In this document: in pieces, positions 23,313 through 31,270 of the stretch
Layout of the letters: each line of letters starts with the position of its first letter
Position numbering within the stretch: position 1 is the first letter of the stretch
Assembly (NCBI RefSeq): GCF_014222285.1
Contig: NZ_JACKZS010000070.1
Span: 1 to 34,192 of the forward strand
DNA length: 34,192 nucleotides
Source of the DNA: Nostoc sp. UCD121
GTDB taxonomy: Bacteria > Cyanobacteriota > Cyanobacteriia > Cyanobacteriales > Nostocaceae
Direction of reading: 5' to 3'
Position numbers and translations under genes: made by a program
The notes under the pieces: model-generated
What the model was told of the DNA's origin: nothing
The model's database searches: none
What the model saw: only the letters and a program-made list of their open reading frames with translations

Positions 23313-23407
23313 GTTCGCGTAGCGTATCGTAAAGCCTGCGGCATAGCTAGGCTTAGGGCGTAGCCTCTCGTAGAGAAGAGAGGGCTAAAGCCCTTACTAC
23401 AAACCTT
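23313..23407. repeat. Dispersed GCGTAGC / AGGGCTAAAGCCCT repeat block
   Basis: The block combines GCGTAGCGTATCG, AGGCTTAGGGCGTAGCC, CTCTCGTAGAGAAGAGAG (an imperfect palindrome) and AGGGCTAAAGCCCT (a perfect 14-bp palindrome with the core CTAAAG aside). These words are typical dispersed repeats of Nostoc-like genomes. It ends about 30 bp before the kinase start, so it lies within or next to its 5' untranslated region. Confidence 0.6.
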
Positions 23408-23435
23408 TCATTATTTACGCCTATCTAATTGCCAA

Positions 23436-24923
23436 ATGTTCCAAGCTACTCGTCGCCGTCTCGCCCTTTGGTATACTGCCGTCACTGCTGTATTATTACT
23501 ACTGTTTGCCAGTGGCGTTTATTTATACGTCCGCAGTACATTGATTGAGCGCATTGACGATACCCTTAACCATGTAGTGGAAATAGTGGAGCGTTGTCTC
23601 ACAACAAGCCCCTGTGCATCTAAGCTCATATTTGAGCCAATTGATGCTGATGCAGATAAATTTCGCATTAATAATCTAGAAGCCAGTTTTCCTGAGAATG
23701 CCGACACCGTAGAAGATGACCACATCGACCTTGAATGGTTTAGTCCAACTGGTGAATTACTTTGGTCAACGCTATCCGAACCCCTAAATATTCCCATTCA
23801 TGCCAACCGCACTGGTGAAACTGTGCGCGTAGTTAAGGGGGAGAAAGAAAAAGGCAAAGATGATAAACTCCTCACTCCTAACTCCCTACTCCCTACTCCC
23901 CACTCCCCATTGTTATTACGGCAAGTTACCCAACGGGTGGAAGTAGGGCGGCAAGTATTAGGATATCTGCGTGTTAGCCATCCCTGGTTTGAAGTCACTA
24001 AACCCAGTCGTGAGTTAATTTTTGATTTGGCGCTAGGTATTGGTTTAATGGTGGTTTCTGTAGGGGCAAGTGGCTGGTTTCTTTCGGGTAAAGCGATGGA
24101 ACCTGTAGGTGAATCTTATCAACGCCTCAAACAATTCACTGCTGATGCTTCCCACGAACTTAGAAGTCCGATTACTTTAATTCAAACAAATGTGCAAGTT
24201 GCCCTTGCTGACTTGGATTTAGCAGAGACAGAAACGACTAATTCTTTGCAGTATCGGCAACAGTTAAAGGTGGTAGAACGCTTAACCCAGCGTTTGGGTA
24301 AATTAGTTAATGACTTACTGTTCTTAGCACGACAGGATAGTGGTATTAGCAAAGATATTTTTTCACCTTGTCCGCTAGATGCCTTGCTGATGGAAGTGGT
24401 TGAAGAACAACAATTGTTAGTCCCTGAAAAAAAAATCGCTCTTTCTCTAGACTTAGTTGATCCTCCTGCGTCTGAAACTAACCCTGAATTATTGGAAAAT
24501 TGGTTTACCCTTGTGGGTAATTGGGATCAATTGGTACGGCTATTCACAAATTTAATTGCTAATGGCTTGCATTACACTCCAGCAGGTGGGCGGGTGAAAG
24601 TTGAATTAGCACGGGTAGAGGGAATAAATCGCGTTTCTGGACTACGTTATACCAGCGCCCAGTTGCAAGTTAAGGTGAGTGATACTGGAGTTGGAATTCC
24701 AGCAGAGGCACTACCACGCTTGTTTGACCGCTTTTATCGGGTAGATCCGGCACGAACTCATACAACTGGGAATACAGCTACAGCTAGCGCTACTGGTTCA
24801 GGATTGGGATTAGCGATCGCTCAAGCTATTGTCGAACATCATCAGGGTCATATTCAAGTTGAAAGCACCCAAGGCGTTGGCACAACGTTTACTGTGACTT
24901 TACCGATAACTCTTGAGTCTTAA
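23436..24923 (+). CDS. Transmembrane sensor histidine kinase
   Basis: A 495-residue OmpR-partner-type sensor kinase. TM1 is at about 11-32 and TM2 at about 194-216; the ~160 residues between form the periplasmic sensor. HisKA holds H240 in FTADASHELRSPITLIQ, followed by the ATPase domain with N box NLIANGLHYTPAGG, G1 VSDTGVGIP (D416), F box LFDRFYRVDPART and G2 GSGLGLAIAQ. The region before H240 (KAMEPVGESYQRL) replaces a full HAMP. Residues 134-162 (KGEKEKGKDDKLLTPNSLLPTPHSPLL) are encoded by heptamer-repeat DNA inserted in frame in the sensor region. The ATP lid also carries extra Thr/Ala (NTATASAT). No response regulator lies beside it, so the partner is elsewhere. Stimulus unknown. Confidence 0.88.
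   Translation: MFQATRRRLALWYTAVTAVLLLLFASGVYLYVRSTLIERIDDTLNHVVEIVERCLTTSPCASKLIFEPIDADADKFRINNLEASFPENADTVEDDHIDLEWFSPTGELLWSTLSEPLNIPIHANRTGETVRVVKGEKEKGKDDKLLTPNSLLPTPHSPLLLRQVTQRVEVGRQVLGYLRVSHPWFEVTKPSRELIFDLALGIGLMVVSVGASGWFLSGKAMEPVGESYQRLKQFTADASHELRSPITLIQTNVQVALADLDLAETETTNSLQYRQQLKVVERLTQRLGKLVNDLLFLARQDSGISKDIFSPCPLDALLMEVVEEQQLLVPEKKIALSLDLVDPPASETNPELLENWFTLVGNWDQLVRLFTNLIANGLHYTPAGGRVKVELARVEGINRVSGLRYTSAQLQVKVSDTGVGIPAEALPRLFDRFYRVDPARTHTTGNTATASATGSGLGLAIAQAIVEHHQGHIQVESTQGVGTTFTVTLPITLES
23868..23912 (+). repeat. In-frame heptamer (STRR-like) repeat inside a kinase gene
   Basis: Tandem units of the form ACTCCTA, ACTCCCT, ACTCCCC run through the coding sequence; they translate as Leu-Leu-Pro-Thr-Pro repeats (LLTPNSLLPTPHSPLL). 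The flanking kinase sequence is uninterrupted, so the insertion did not break the frame. Confidence 0.75.
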
Positions 24924-25188
24924 ATCGCAAATTCAACAATTGTTTCCTGTGACAGATGCAGATAAGTGAATTTATTTACTAATTTTTATGGCAACCATTG
25001 CAGATTTAGCCATTGATTTGAAACTTTAGAATGAGATATTTATGTCTGCTAATCTATTATTTCTAAACCTCTAGCTAGAGAACAAAGCTTGAGTATATTG
25101 TTAAAATCTAGGTGTTTAGATAACAGATTAGCCACTAATTAAATTTGCTGGTCGAAAATTTTTAAATAAAGAAAAATTCAATTTGATC

Positions 25189-25193
25189 AGGAG
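25189..25193 (+). promoter_or_regulatory. Shine-Dalgarno AGGAG
   Basis: AGGAG, 12 bp before the ATG at 25206, one of the clearer ribosome-binding sites in the window; it supports that start. Confidence 0.6.
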
Positions 25194-25205
25194 TCAATAA
25201 TAAAT

Positions 25206-25934
25206 ATGAAGTCGCCAAATTTTCGTAAGTCTGCTGAGTTATTTGGTGCTATTTGTGGTGGATTAATGATTAGTCTGCCAGTAATTCCTCAAGCAATAGC
25301 ACAACAATCAGTAGGACAAGAATCTACTCCGAAGATTAACCCCTGTCCGAGAATTTTCTACGAAGAACCACATAATAGTCGGGTTGTGGTACCACAAGGA
25401 TGTCCTCCGAATGCACTAACTCAAAGACTAGCTGCTCAAGGGCTTCTTCCTAACTCTGCTAACCCATCACAAGAGCAAACAAGATTGGGTGTCGGCGGTG
25501 AATCTCCAGAAACAGGTGTCACACCACCACGCCCAGCCCCTGGAGATCAAACTCAACAGCCCTCACCAGGGGCAGTTTCGACCGATCAACCCCAACTACT
25601 ACAACCACGGCAAACTCCCAGCACGACGATCGCACTGGCAAATGGTAAAGTTAATGTCAGGTTGGTAAATGACACTGCGGCTAATGTAACTTTCCAAGTG
25701 ATTGGTGATACGGCACCGCGATCGCTACAAGGTAAGTCAGATGTAACGCTGCAAGCTCTAGATGCACCAGTAACAGTAACATTTGAACGAGAAGATGGTG
25801 GACAGTTGATAGTAACTCCACAAGCTTCTTCAGAGCCAGGAAGTTTGGAAGTTAGATTTAACGAAGCCACCAATGCAGCACAGGGTAGAAGTGCTATGAG
25901 AATTGAACGAAACGGTTCAGTATTCTTGAATTAA
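25206..25934 (+). CDS. Secreted hypothetical protein, Pro/Gln-rich linker
   Basis: A 242-residue exported protein. The signal peptide ends at about 33 (…LPVIPQAIAQQS). After a short segment with two cysteines (NPCPRIFYEEPHNSRVVVPQGCPP), a low-complexity Pro/Gln/Ser/Thr linker covers about 85-140. The C-terminal domain (about 142-242) is beta-rich: TIALANGKVNVRLVNDTAANVTFQVIGDTAPRSLQGKSDVTLQ … APVTVTFEREDGGQLIVTP. It looks like a small conserved cyanobacterial periplasmic or surface domain, but I recognise no named family and infer no function. The start has a clear AGGAG. It converges with the TPR gene, 37 bp away with a shared hairpin terminator. Confidence 0.75.
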   Translation: MKSPNFRKSAELFGAICGGLMISLPVIPQAIAQQSVGQESTPKINPCPRIFYEEPHNSRVVVPQGCPPNALTQRLAAQGLLPNSANPSQEQTRLGVGGESPETGVTPPRPAPGDQTQQPSPGAVSTDQPQLLQPRQTPSTTIALANGKVNVRLVNDTAANVTFQVIGDTAPRSLQGKSDVTLQALDAPVTVTFEREDGGQLIVTPQASSEPGSLEVRFNEATNAAQGRSAMRIERNGSVFLN

Positions 25935-25952
25935 TCAAATTAAGTACGAAAG

Positions 25953-25973
25953 TAGGGGCAATTTATGCCCCTA
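25953..25973. terminator. Bidirectional hairpin terminator
   Basis: TAGGGGCA (25953-25960) and TGCCCCTA (25966-25973) form a perfect 8-bp GC-rich stem with loop ATTTA between two convergent genes. The right arm overlaps the stop codon of the TPR gene. TTT follows on the plus strand. Confidence 0.7.
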
Positions 25974-27044
25974 TTTCCGCTGAAGCATTTTAGTTAGCTG
26001 ATCCAGTAATTGCACTTCTTGTTTGCTGTCTTCCAATGTCCGCGCCAGTATAATCGCCCTTTCATAAAAATTACGGGCAGTGAGGTAATTACCTTGTTGC
26101 TTATATAACTGAGCGTAAGACTCAAAAGATTTTAATTCTTCTCGCAAATTTTGCAATTCTTTAGCGAGTGCTAAACGTTGCTCTAGTAAATCAAAGGCTC
26201 TCTCGTAGCGTCCAATAGCAGAGTGAGCTTTCACTAAACCGTCAATTGCTCGTAATTCATTGGTGCGATCGCGGTTAGTTTTAGCTGTCCGCATCGCTTC
26301 ACCATAGGTAGCAATGGTATCTTGATAATTTCCCGATGCTCGGTAGGCATCACCTAAGTTATTCAGGGTATTTGCTTCACCAATGGCATCGCCAGTTTGA
26401 CGGCGGAAAATTAAGGCATTTTCATACAATTTAATCGCTTTGTTGTAATCTCCCAACCTAGCAGTTACCAAACCCAAATTGCTCAAAGACAGCCCTTCCC
26501 CTTCAATGTTTTTGACACCGTGAGCAATTGCGAGTGCATCTTCAACTGTTTTACCAGCAGCAGAAACTTCTCCTTGTTGCAGGAGAAATGTACCGATATT
26601 ATTTAGCACAAAAATCTGAGATTGGAAGTCTTTCGTATCACGAGCGATCGCTAATCCTCGTCGTAAAGCGTCTTCCGCCTCTTTTGCACTATCAATCTGG
26701 ATGTAAGCCTTTGCAAGCAAATTGTAAGTTAGACCTTGTGCTTTTAGGTCGCCAATTGAGTGATATAGTTCTAGTGCCTGCAAGCAAGATGCAATTGTTT
26801 TATCAGCATATCCTGAAGTGTATTGTTGTTCACCGATACGTAGTAAGCTATCTGCTTCATTTCTTGATTGTCGCCCAACAGAACTATTTAAAGGACGATG
26901 AAGTTGTTGCGTAATATCAACCGCACCAGCAGCGATGGGACTCAGCAAAAAAGTAAACAGTAAAAAGCTGTGTAAAAGCACTTGGGGACGAGAAATTACA
27001 CCTACACAAACTAATTGCCTTGGAAATACAAGCCGTTGTTTCAT
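25971..27044 (-). CDS. Secreted/periplasmic TPR-repeat protein
   Basis: A 357-residue protein with an unusual long N-terminal hydrophobic segment (about 22-41, VLLHSFLLFTFLLSPIAAGAV) that reads as a signal peptide or anchor, so location outside the cytoplasm is inferred. Residues about 60-357 are tetratricopeptide repeats, about seven copies of the pattern with A/G at fixed sites (TYNLLAKAYIQIDSAKEAEDALRRGLAIA, LSLSNLGLVTARLGDYNKAIKLYENAL, NTLNNLGDAYRASGNYQDTIATYGEAM and so on). TPRs bind partner proteins. It starts 98 bp after the sigma-like gene on the same strand, with a hairpin plus TTTTT just before its ATG. No enzymatic domain. Partner unknown. Confidence 0.82.
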   Translation of the reverse strand: MKQRLVFPRQLVCVGVISRPQVLLHSFLLFTFLLSPIAAGAVDITQQLHRPLNSSVGRQSRNEADSLLRIGEQQYTSGYADKTIASCLQALELYHSIGDLKAQGLTYNLLAKAYIQIDSAKEAEDALRRGLAIARDTKDFQSQIFVLNNIGTFLLQQGEVSAAGKTVEDALAIAHGVKNIEGEGLSLSNLGLVTARLGDYNKAIKLYENALIFRRQTGDAIGEANTLNNLGDAYRASGNYQDTIATYGEAMRTAKTNRDRTNELRAIDGLVKAHSAIGRYERAFDLLEQRLALAKELQNLREELKSFESYAQLYKQQGNYLTARNFYERAIILARTLEDSKQEVQLLDQLTKMLQRK

Positions 27045-27051
27045 AAAAATT

Positions 27052-27069
27052 ACCCGTAAAGTTGCGGGT
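27052..27069 (-). terminator. Hairpin just before the TPR start
   Basis: On the minus strand, ACCCG and CGGGT pair around an 8-nt loop and are followed by AATTTTTATG, the T-run running into the TPR start codon. It could be the sigma-like gene's terminator or an attenuator of the TPR gene. The stem has only 5 bp, so this is tentative. Confidence 0.3.
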
Positions 27070-27142
27070 TTAAGTAGAAGGTCTAAGAAGAAGTTTTAAG
27101 TTTATAAATTGAAGACAAACAATATACGCGTTTACACTTAAG

Positions 27143-27772
27143 CTAAGATTGAGCTAAATCTTCCCCAAAGTATATGGCGCGGATATCTGTGGGTAATTTG
27201 TCCTCTAGCATACGATAGCCTTCCTGAAGAAAATTGGCTACTTCGTTGGGAGCGATCGCTTCTCCTTCGGCTTGCAGATAAGCAGCGATTCTCGTTTCAC
27301 TCCAGTGGAAAGTTTGAGCCATTAACACGATTAATCGTAAAACAGGGGGTAATTGGTCTAATGCCTGTTGCACATAGCACCATAGCGGTGGTGAAGTCGC
27401 TTGCAGAGAATAATGAATTGCTTCTGTGGGTGGTAGCTTAATTTCGTTAATACAGAAAGCTGTCATATTAATTAACCAATTTTGCATGGTTAAGGCTGGC
27501 TCACCTGATTCAGGGCTGGTTAAATTTAGTCCACCGAGTTCGTAATAGATGTGTCGCCAGGTGAGGGCAAACAGATAATCTGCTTGCACTGGCGATCGCG
27601 CCGAATGCCGAATTAAGGTATACACTATGGGGCTATAGCGGCAAAAAATCACCGTAAAATACTTTCCAGCATCTGGATGGCGCTGAAACAAAGTCAGTAG
27701 TTCATGGTCACTGTGGTGAAATAGCGACTTTACCAGAGGATGATTAGCTTCAGGAAAATGAGGAATTTGCAC
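27143..27772 (-). CDS. Sigma-70-like (ECF-type) regulator
   Basis: A 209-residue protein that resembles a small group of cyanobacterial ECF-like sigma factors. The first half has a region-2-like helix bundle (SDHELLTLFQRHPDAGKYFTVIFCRYSPIVYTLI … ADYLFALTWRHIYYEL, about 21-79). The second half has a region-4-like part (about 128-193): LDQLPPVLRLIVLMAQTFHWSETRIAAYLQAEG, the helix-turn-helix pattern with 'LPPVLR…W.E..IA..L', then LPTDIRAIYF. Start is GTG at 27772. No anti-sigma factor gene is next to it. The downstream TPR gene on the same strand could be its target or co-transcribed partner. Whether it recognises promoters is unproven, since some of this family may be degenerate. Confidence 0.68.
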   Translation of the reverse strand: MQIPHFPEANHPLVKSLFHHSDHELLTLFQRHPDAGKYFTVIFCRYSPIVYTLIRHSARSPVQADYLFALTWRHIYYELGGLNLTSPESGEPALTMQNWLINMTAFCINEIKLPPTEAIHYSLQATSPPLWCYVQQALDQLPPVLRLIVLMAQTFHWSETRIAAYLQAEGEAIAPNEVANFLQEGYRMLEDKLPTDIRAIYFGEDLAQS

Positions 27773-27969
27773 AAGTCTTGGAGTTGATAGTTGTTAAAAT
27801 AATTTTGGGAATTGCACTCCCGTAGTTAATCGCATAATATCTTGGTGTTGCCCAGTTTGTAGCCGAGACTCAGACAACTTGAGTTATTGATAAACTAGAA
27901 ACAAGGACTTAATTTTAGTCTTAATCGCCAATTATAAAATCGACTCCCTTATAGAATCCTTATTTGTTC

Positions 27970-28566
27970 ATGGTTATAGCAGTTAGTGCGATGTCGTTCC
28001 TCCTCAGTCCCCTTACTTTAGGCTCCTTTCTCCCTTCCTTGCCCTTGGATAGCCTGTTTTCTACCCAAGGCATTATGGTAATGCTGCTAGCAGCTTACGC
28101 TGGTGCGATGTGGATGTTCCTCACCAGCGCCCCAAAAGTACACACTGTAATGGTGTCAGATTTGGAGATTGCCCGACAGTTGTATGAAGGGCTGCTAGAT
28201 TTGCCCGCAGCTGAGGTGCCCTTGCACTATTACTACAACTACGAACAAACTATAGGCGCAACTGGGATTGATCCGCTATACATGTCTACAGGGCCGAGTT
28301 TGTCAAGCAAAATGATGAATAATGCTACTGAAGGGCTGTGGTATCAATTGAAGAAAAACACCCAACTACACGTTATTACTGGTGCAAGTTTAGGTAGCAA
28401 AAATCAGCAACGCCACGTTTGTTTTGACCACGACTGCTTGGAAATGATTTTAATGCGAGTCGAAACGCGCGGCTTGAAATTCAAGATTCGTAACCAGAAG
28501 CCCCTGAATTTTTTGGTCAAGGATTATGAAGGGCGAGTGATTGAGGTGGCTGAGGTAGCGAATTAG
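27970..28566 (+). CDS. Membrane-anchored glyoxalase-fold (VOC) protein
   Basis: A 198-residue protein. N-terminal hydrophobic segments at about 3-20 and 32-50 (IMVMLLAAYAGAMWMFLTS) suggest membrane attachment. From residue 56 on (APKVHTVMVSDLEIARQLYEGLLDLPAAEVPLHYYYNY) the sequence shows the beta-alpha start of vicinal-oxygen-chelate (glyoxalase/bleomycin-resistance) domains, and the second half ends with RHVCFDHDCLEMILMRVETRGLKFKIRNQKPLNFLVKDYEGRVIEV, which matches the second beta-alpha-beta unit of a VOC. Metal ligands are not obvious. Widely conserved in cyanobacteria. The frame opens at TTG 27964; ATG 27970 is the natural start. Strong terminator follows at 28601-28653. Confidence 0.72.
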   Translation: MVIAVSAMSFLLSPLTLGSFLPSLPLDSLFSTQGIMVMLLAAYAGAMWMFLTSAPKVHTVMVSDLEIARQLYEGLLDLPAAEVPLHYYYNYEQTIGATGIDPLYMSTGPSLSSKMMNNATEGLWYQLKKNTQLHVITGASLGSKNQQRHVCFDHDCLEMILMRVETRGLKFKIRNQKPLNFLVKDYEGRVIEVAEVAN

Positions 28567-28570
28567 TCAT

Positions 28571-28604
28571 TAGATTTTAGATTATTTTAGATTATTTTAG
28601 ATTG
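28571..28604. repeat. Tandem decamer ATTATTTTAG
   Basis: ATTATTTTAG occurs twice head to tail (28581-28590, 28591-28600), preceded by the near copy TAGATTTTAG. It fills the short gap between the VOC gene stop and its terminator. Confidence 0.6.
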
Positions 28605-28654
28605 TGTGGTGCGTAGCTTCTCCTCGTAGGGATTGCACCACACAATATTTTTTT
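28601..28654 (+). terminator. Strong intrinsic terminator of the VOC gene
   Basis: ATTGTGTGGTGC (28601-28612) pairs exactly with GCACCACACAAT (28635-28646), 12 bp, followed by A and seven T (28648-28654). The 22-nt loop holds a GTAGC/CTCGTAGG repeat word. Located 34 bp after the VOC stop. Confidence 0.85.
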
Positions 28655-28677
28655 GGCTAGGCGTAAACAAATTAAAG

Positions 28678-28699
28678 GGCGCACAAATAAATGTGCGCC
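28678..28699. terminator. Hairpin in convergent spacer before lysS end
   Basis: GGCGCACA (28678-28685) and TGTGCGCC (28692-28699) form an 8-bp GC-rich stem with loop AATAAA. It lies between the convergent VOC and lysS genes and may end lysS transcription; no strong U-run is adjacent. Confidence 0.5.
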
Positions 28700-28811
28700 A
28701 TTACGATGGGATGTTTTTTACTTAACACTGCGAGAAGGCTACCACTGTAACGGTACTTTGTACCCTGCGGGAACGCTTTACTAACAGTAGCGAGATATGG
28801 TACTTACTACC

Positions 28812-30497
28812 TCAACTCAACTGTTCAAATTTAAATTTCCCTTTAATGAACTTGTTAAAGTATTGACCTTTAGACGGTGTATTGTCTAAGTCTTCCTTGA
28901 CACTAGGAGGTACTTTGAAATACTCGTAAACACTTCCACTATCAAATTCAATAGTCAGTGTTTGAGTTTTTGGATCATAGGTAAATTGCTTAATAACGCT
29001 GCCTTCAGGCTTGAGTAGCGGGAAGGCAATTACATCCCGAATACTAGCAGAATCAGTTAGTAACATAACTAACCGATCAATCCCAATCCCTAAACCGCCT
29101 GTAGGCGGCATACCGTATTCAAGGGCTGTCAAAAAGTCTTCATCTACACCTTGGGCTTCTAAGTCGCCAGCAGCTTTCCTTTCAGCTTGGGCTTCTAGGC
29201 GTTCTCTTTGATCGATGGGATCGGTAAGTTCTGAGAAGCTGTTTCCGGTTTCTCGCCCGACGATAAATAACTCAAATCTTTCCACCAAACCAGGTTGAGA
29301 ACGGTGGGGTTTTGCTAAGGGCGAAATTTCTACAGGGTAATCAATTACAAAGGTAGGTTGAATTAAATTAGCTTCTACTTTCTCTTCAAAAGCTAAATTT
29401 AGTAATTTACCAATTGATTTGGCTTCATCTATACCAGGAATAGCAGCATTTTTACTTGCTGTTTTCGCTTCTTCCAATGTTTGGAAAGAATTGAAATCCA
29501 AGCCAGTAAATTCTTTAACTAAATCGTGCATTGTCACTCGCCGCCAAGGTGGTGTTAAATCTATAGGTTCCCCTTGGTAGGTGATTTGCAGCGTACCGAG
29601 TACGTCTTGGGCGACAGTGGTAATAAGCCCTTCAGTCAGCGCCATCATATCGTTGTAATCGGCGTAGGCTTGGTAAAGTTCAATCGTCGTAAATTCGGGA
29701 TTATGGCGAGTCGAAATTCCCTCATTACGGAAAACCCTCCCCAATTCAAACACCTTTTCAAAACCACCTACAATCAACCGCTTGAGATGGAGTTCTGTGG
29801 CAATTCGCAGATACAACTCCATTTCTAAGGTGTTGTGGTAGGTGATAAATGGACGCGCATCTGCACCCCCAGTCTCACTTTGCAAAACTGGCGTTTCAAT
29901 TTCCAGAAAATCCCGTTCTTCTAAATAGCGGCGAATACCGGCAGTAATTTGGGCGCGACGGCGGAAAGTTTGCCGCACTTCTGGGTTAACAATCAAGTCA
30001 ACGTAGCGCTGACGGTAGCGCTTGGCAACATCCGTTAATCCATGCCACTTGTCGGGCAGAGGCAACAGGGATTTAGTCAGGATAGTATATTGTTTAACGT
30101 AGACAGATAACTCGCCCTTTTCAGTCCGTTTAATAGTACCTTTAACTCCCAGGATGTCGCCTGCATCTGTGAGTTGTTTTAAGTGATTGAAGGCATCAGC
30201 ATCAATATCTGCCATGCTTTCTTGGATGCGATTTTTATCCAAATAAAGCTGAATTGTGCCAGTTTCATCTTGCAAAGTGAAGAAAGCCAGTTTACCGAAA
30301 ACGCGACGCGCCATAATGCGTCCTGCGATCGCAACTTCTAAATCAACTTCTTCACCACTGGCTAAATCGGCAAACTGTTCTTGCAACTGCGCTGCATGAT
30401 GGCTAGATTCCCAACGATAGGCGTAGGGATTAGTCCCTAGCTGCTTGAGTTGTTCTACTTTCTCCAGCCTTGCGGCTCGGATATCTTCTTCCGACAT
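28812..30497 (-). CDS. lysS: Lysyl-tRNA synthetase with C-terminal KTSC domain
   Basis: Class II lysyl-tRNA synthetase, 561 residues, charging tRNA-Lys in the cytoplasm. An anticodon-binding OB fold covers about 53-150 (VAIAGRIMARRVFGKLAFFTLQDETG). The catalytic core has motif 1 around 179-205, motif 2 ELGRVFRNEGISTRHNPEFT (251-270) and motif 3 GLGIGIDRLVML (468-479). The last 60 residues (501-561: VIKQFTYDPKTQTLTIEFDSGSVYEYFKVPPSVKEDL…FIKGKFKF) form a KTSC domain, a small tail found in some cyanobacterial lysyl-tRNA synthetases and in stand-alone proteins; its role is not known. ATG at 30497. It is divergent from the Uma2 gene and has its own promoter region. Confidence 0.96.
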   Translation of the reverse strand: MSEEDIRAARLEKVEQLKQLGTNPYAYRWESSHHAAQLQEQFADLASGEEVDLEVAIAGRIMARRVFGKLAFFTLQDETGTIQLYLDKNRIQESMADIDADAFNHLKQLTDAGDILGVKGTIKRTEKGELSVYVKQYTILTKSLLPLPDKWHGLTDVAKRYRQRYVDLIVNPEVRQTFRRRAQITAGIRRYLEERDFLEIETPVLQSETGGADARPFITYHNTLEMELYLRIATELHLKRLIVGGFEKVFELGRVFRNEGISTRHNPEFTTIELYQAYADYNDMMALTEGLITTVAQDVLGTLQITYQGEPIDLTPPWRRVTMHDLVKEFTGLDFNSFQTLEEAKTASKNAAIPGIDEAKSIGKLLNLAFEEKVEANLIQPTFVIDYPVEISPLAKPHRSQPGLVERFELFIVGRETGNSFSELTDPIDQRERLEAQAERKAAGDLEAQGVDEDFLTALEYGMPPTGGLGIGIDRLVMLLTDSASIRDVIAFPLLKPEGSVIKQFTYDPKTQTLTIEFDSGSVYEYFKVPPSVKEDLDNTPSKGQYFNKFIKGKFKFEQLS

Positions 30498-30599
30498 GGT
30501 AACGAACTAAATAGGGCAAGATTAATTATAGATGCTGCAAAAGTTGAGAGTAAGAGATATTTGCACTTTGCAGATGATAATATCGCCAAACCAAATACA

Positions 30600-31157
30600 A
30601 TGACACAAACTAGAGTGCGCTTGTGGAATGTAGATGAATATCACCGGATGCTTGAGACAGGTATTATCACAGCCGATGAACGGGTAGAACTGATTGATGG
30701 GCAAGTTATCCCCATGAGTGCGAAAAATCCTCCACATGCAGCAACAACGCTGTGTGCGTCTGATTATCTCAAGCGGCTGCTAGCAGAAGTTGCCTTAGTT
30801 CGGGTGCAAGATCCGATTCAATTAAGCCAATACTCGGAACCTGAACCAGATATTGCGGTTGTCCGTATTGATGCGCGAAAGTACATTAATCATCATCCTG
30901 CACCCAATGAAATCTTTTTATTGATTGAGGTAGCAGATACAACGCTAGACACGGATCGCAAACAGAAAGCATCTTTATATGCTAGTGCAGGAATTGCTGA
31001 CTACTGGATTTTAGATGTGAATCAGCGTCAGATTTATGTTTTCCGTGAACCAGGTTTGGAAGGCTACAATCTGAAATTTATTTTGCCGGAGGATGCAACT
31101 TTATTTTTGATGGCATTTCCAGAAATTGAAGTTCAGATTAGTCAACTGTTTCCATAA
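30600..31157 (+). CDS. Uma2 family (DUF820) putative endonuclease
   Basis: A 185-residue protein of the Uma2/DUF820 family, very numerous in cyanobacteria, with the PD-(D/E)XK nuclease fold; biological roles remain unclear. The expected pattern is present: DERVELIDGQVIPMSAKNPPHA, PEPDIAVVRI with D84, FLLIEVADTTLDTDRKQKASLYASAGIADYWILDV with E110 and K121/K123. The frame is open back to 30450 but that overlaps the start of lysS; ATG 30600 (MTQTRVRLWNVDEYHRM) begins as other family members do. Divergent from lysS, 102 bp apart. A 14-bp hairpin terminator follows. Confidence 0.87.
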   Translation: MTQTRVRLWNVDEYHRMLETGIITADERVELIDGQVIPMSAKNPPHAATTLCASDYLKRLLAEVALVRVQDPIQLSQYSEPEPDIAVVRIDARKYINHHPAPNEIFLLIEVADTTLDTDRKQKASLYASAGIADYWILDVNQRQIYVFREPGLEGYNLKFILPEDATLFLMAFPEIEVQISQLFP

Positions 31158-31177
31158 GTTAGATGACAGAAATTGAG

Positions 31178-31209
31178 TATAACAGTCTTTTAACTAAAAG
31201 ACTGTTATA
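31178..31209. terminator. 14-bp perfect hairpin, bidirectional terminator
   Basis: TATAACAGTCTTTT (31178-31191) pairs completely with AAAAGACTGTTATA (31196-31209), loop AACT. It lies between convergent Uma2 and Spy-like genes; both strands have AT-rich flanks, and the TTTT/AAAA base of the loop makes it work in either direction. Confidence 0.75.
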
Positions 31210-31270
31210 GAAAATATGATTTATATCTTCTATGACAATGATTCAATAATCCAATGCAAAAGTCAAACCT

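Larger units (their letters stand above)
22392..23435. other. Divergent intergenic region with repeats
   Basis: About 1.04 kb between the PPC/ELW gene (minus) and the sensor kinase (plus). It contains a MITE-arm copy (23112-23127) and a block of GCGTAGC-type repeats (23313-23407) right before the kinase. The rest is AT-rich and should carry both promoters. A 19-codon frame at about 22584 is not credible as a gene, and no RNA gene was recognised. Confidence 0.45.

Noticed and set aside
26528..26914. 128-residue plus-strand frame opposite the TPR gene
   Set aside because: The minus-strand frame shows consistent TPR spacing; the opposite frame has no family resemblance.
30450..30599. Upstream extension of the Uma2 gene
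   Set aside because: It would overlap the start of lysS and read non-family sequence; family-like sequence begins at ATG 30600.
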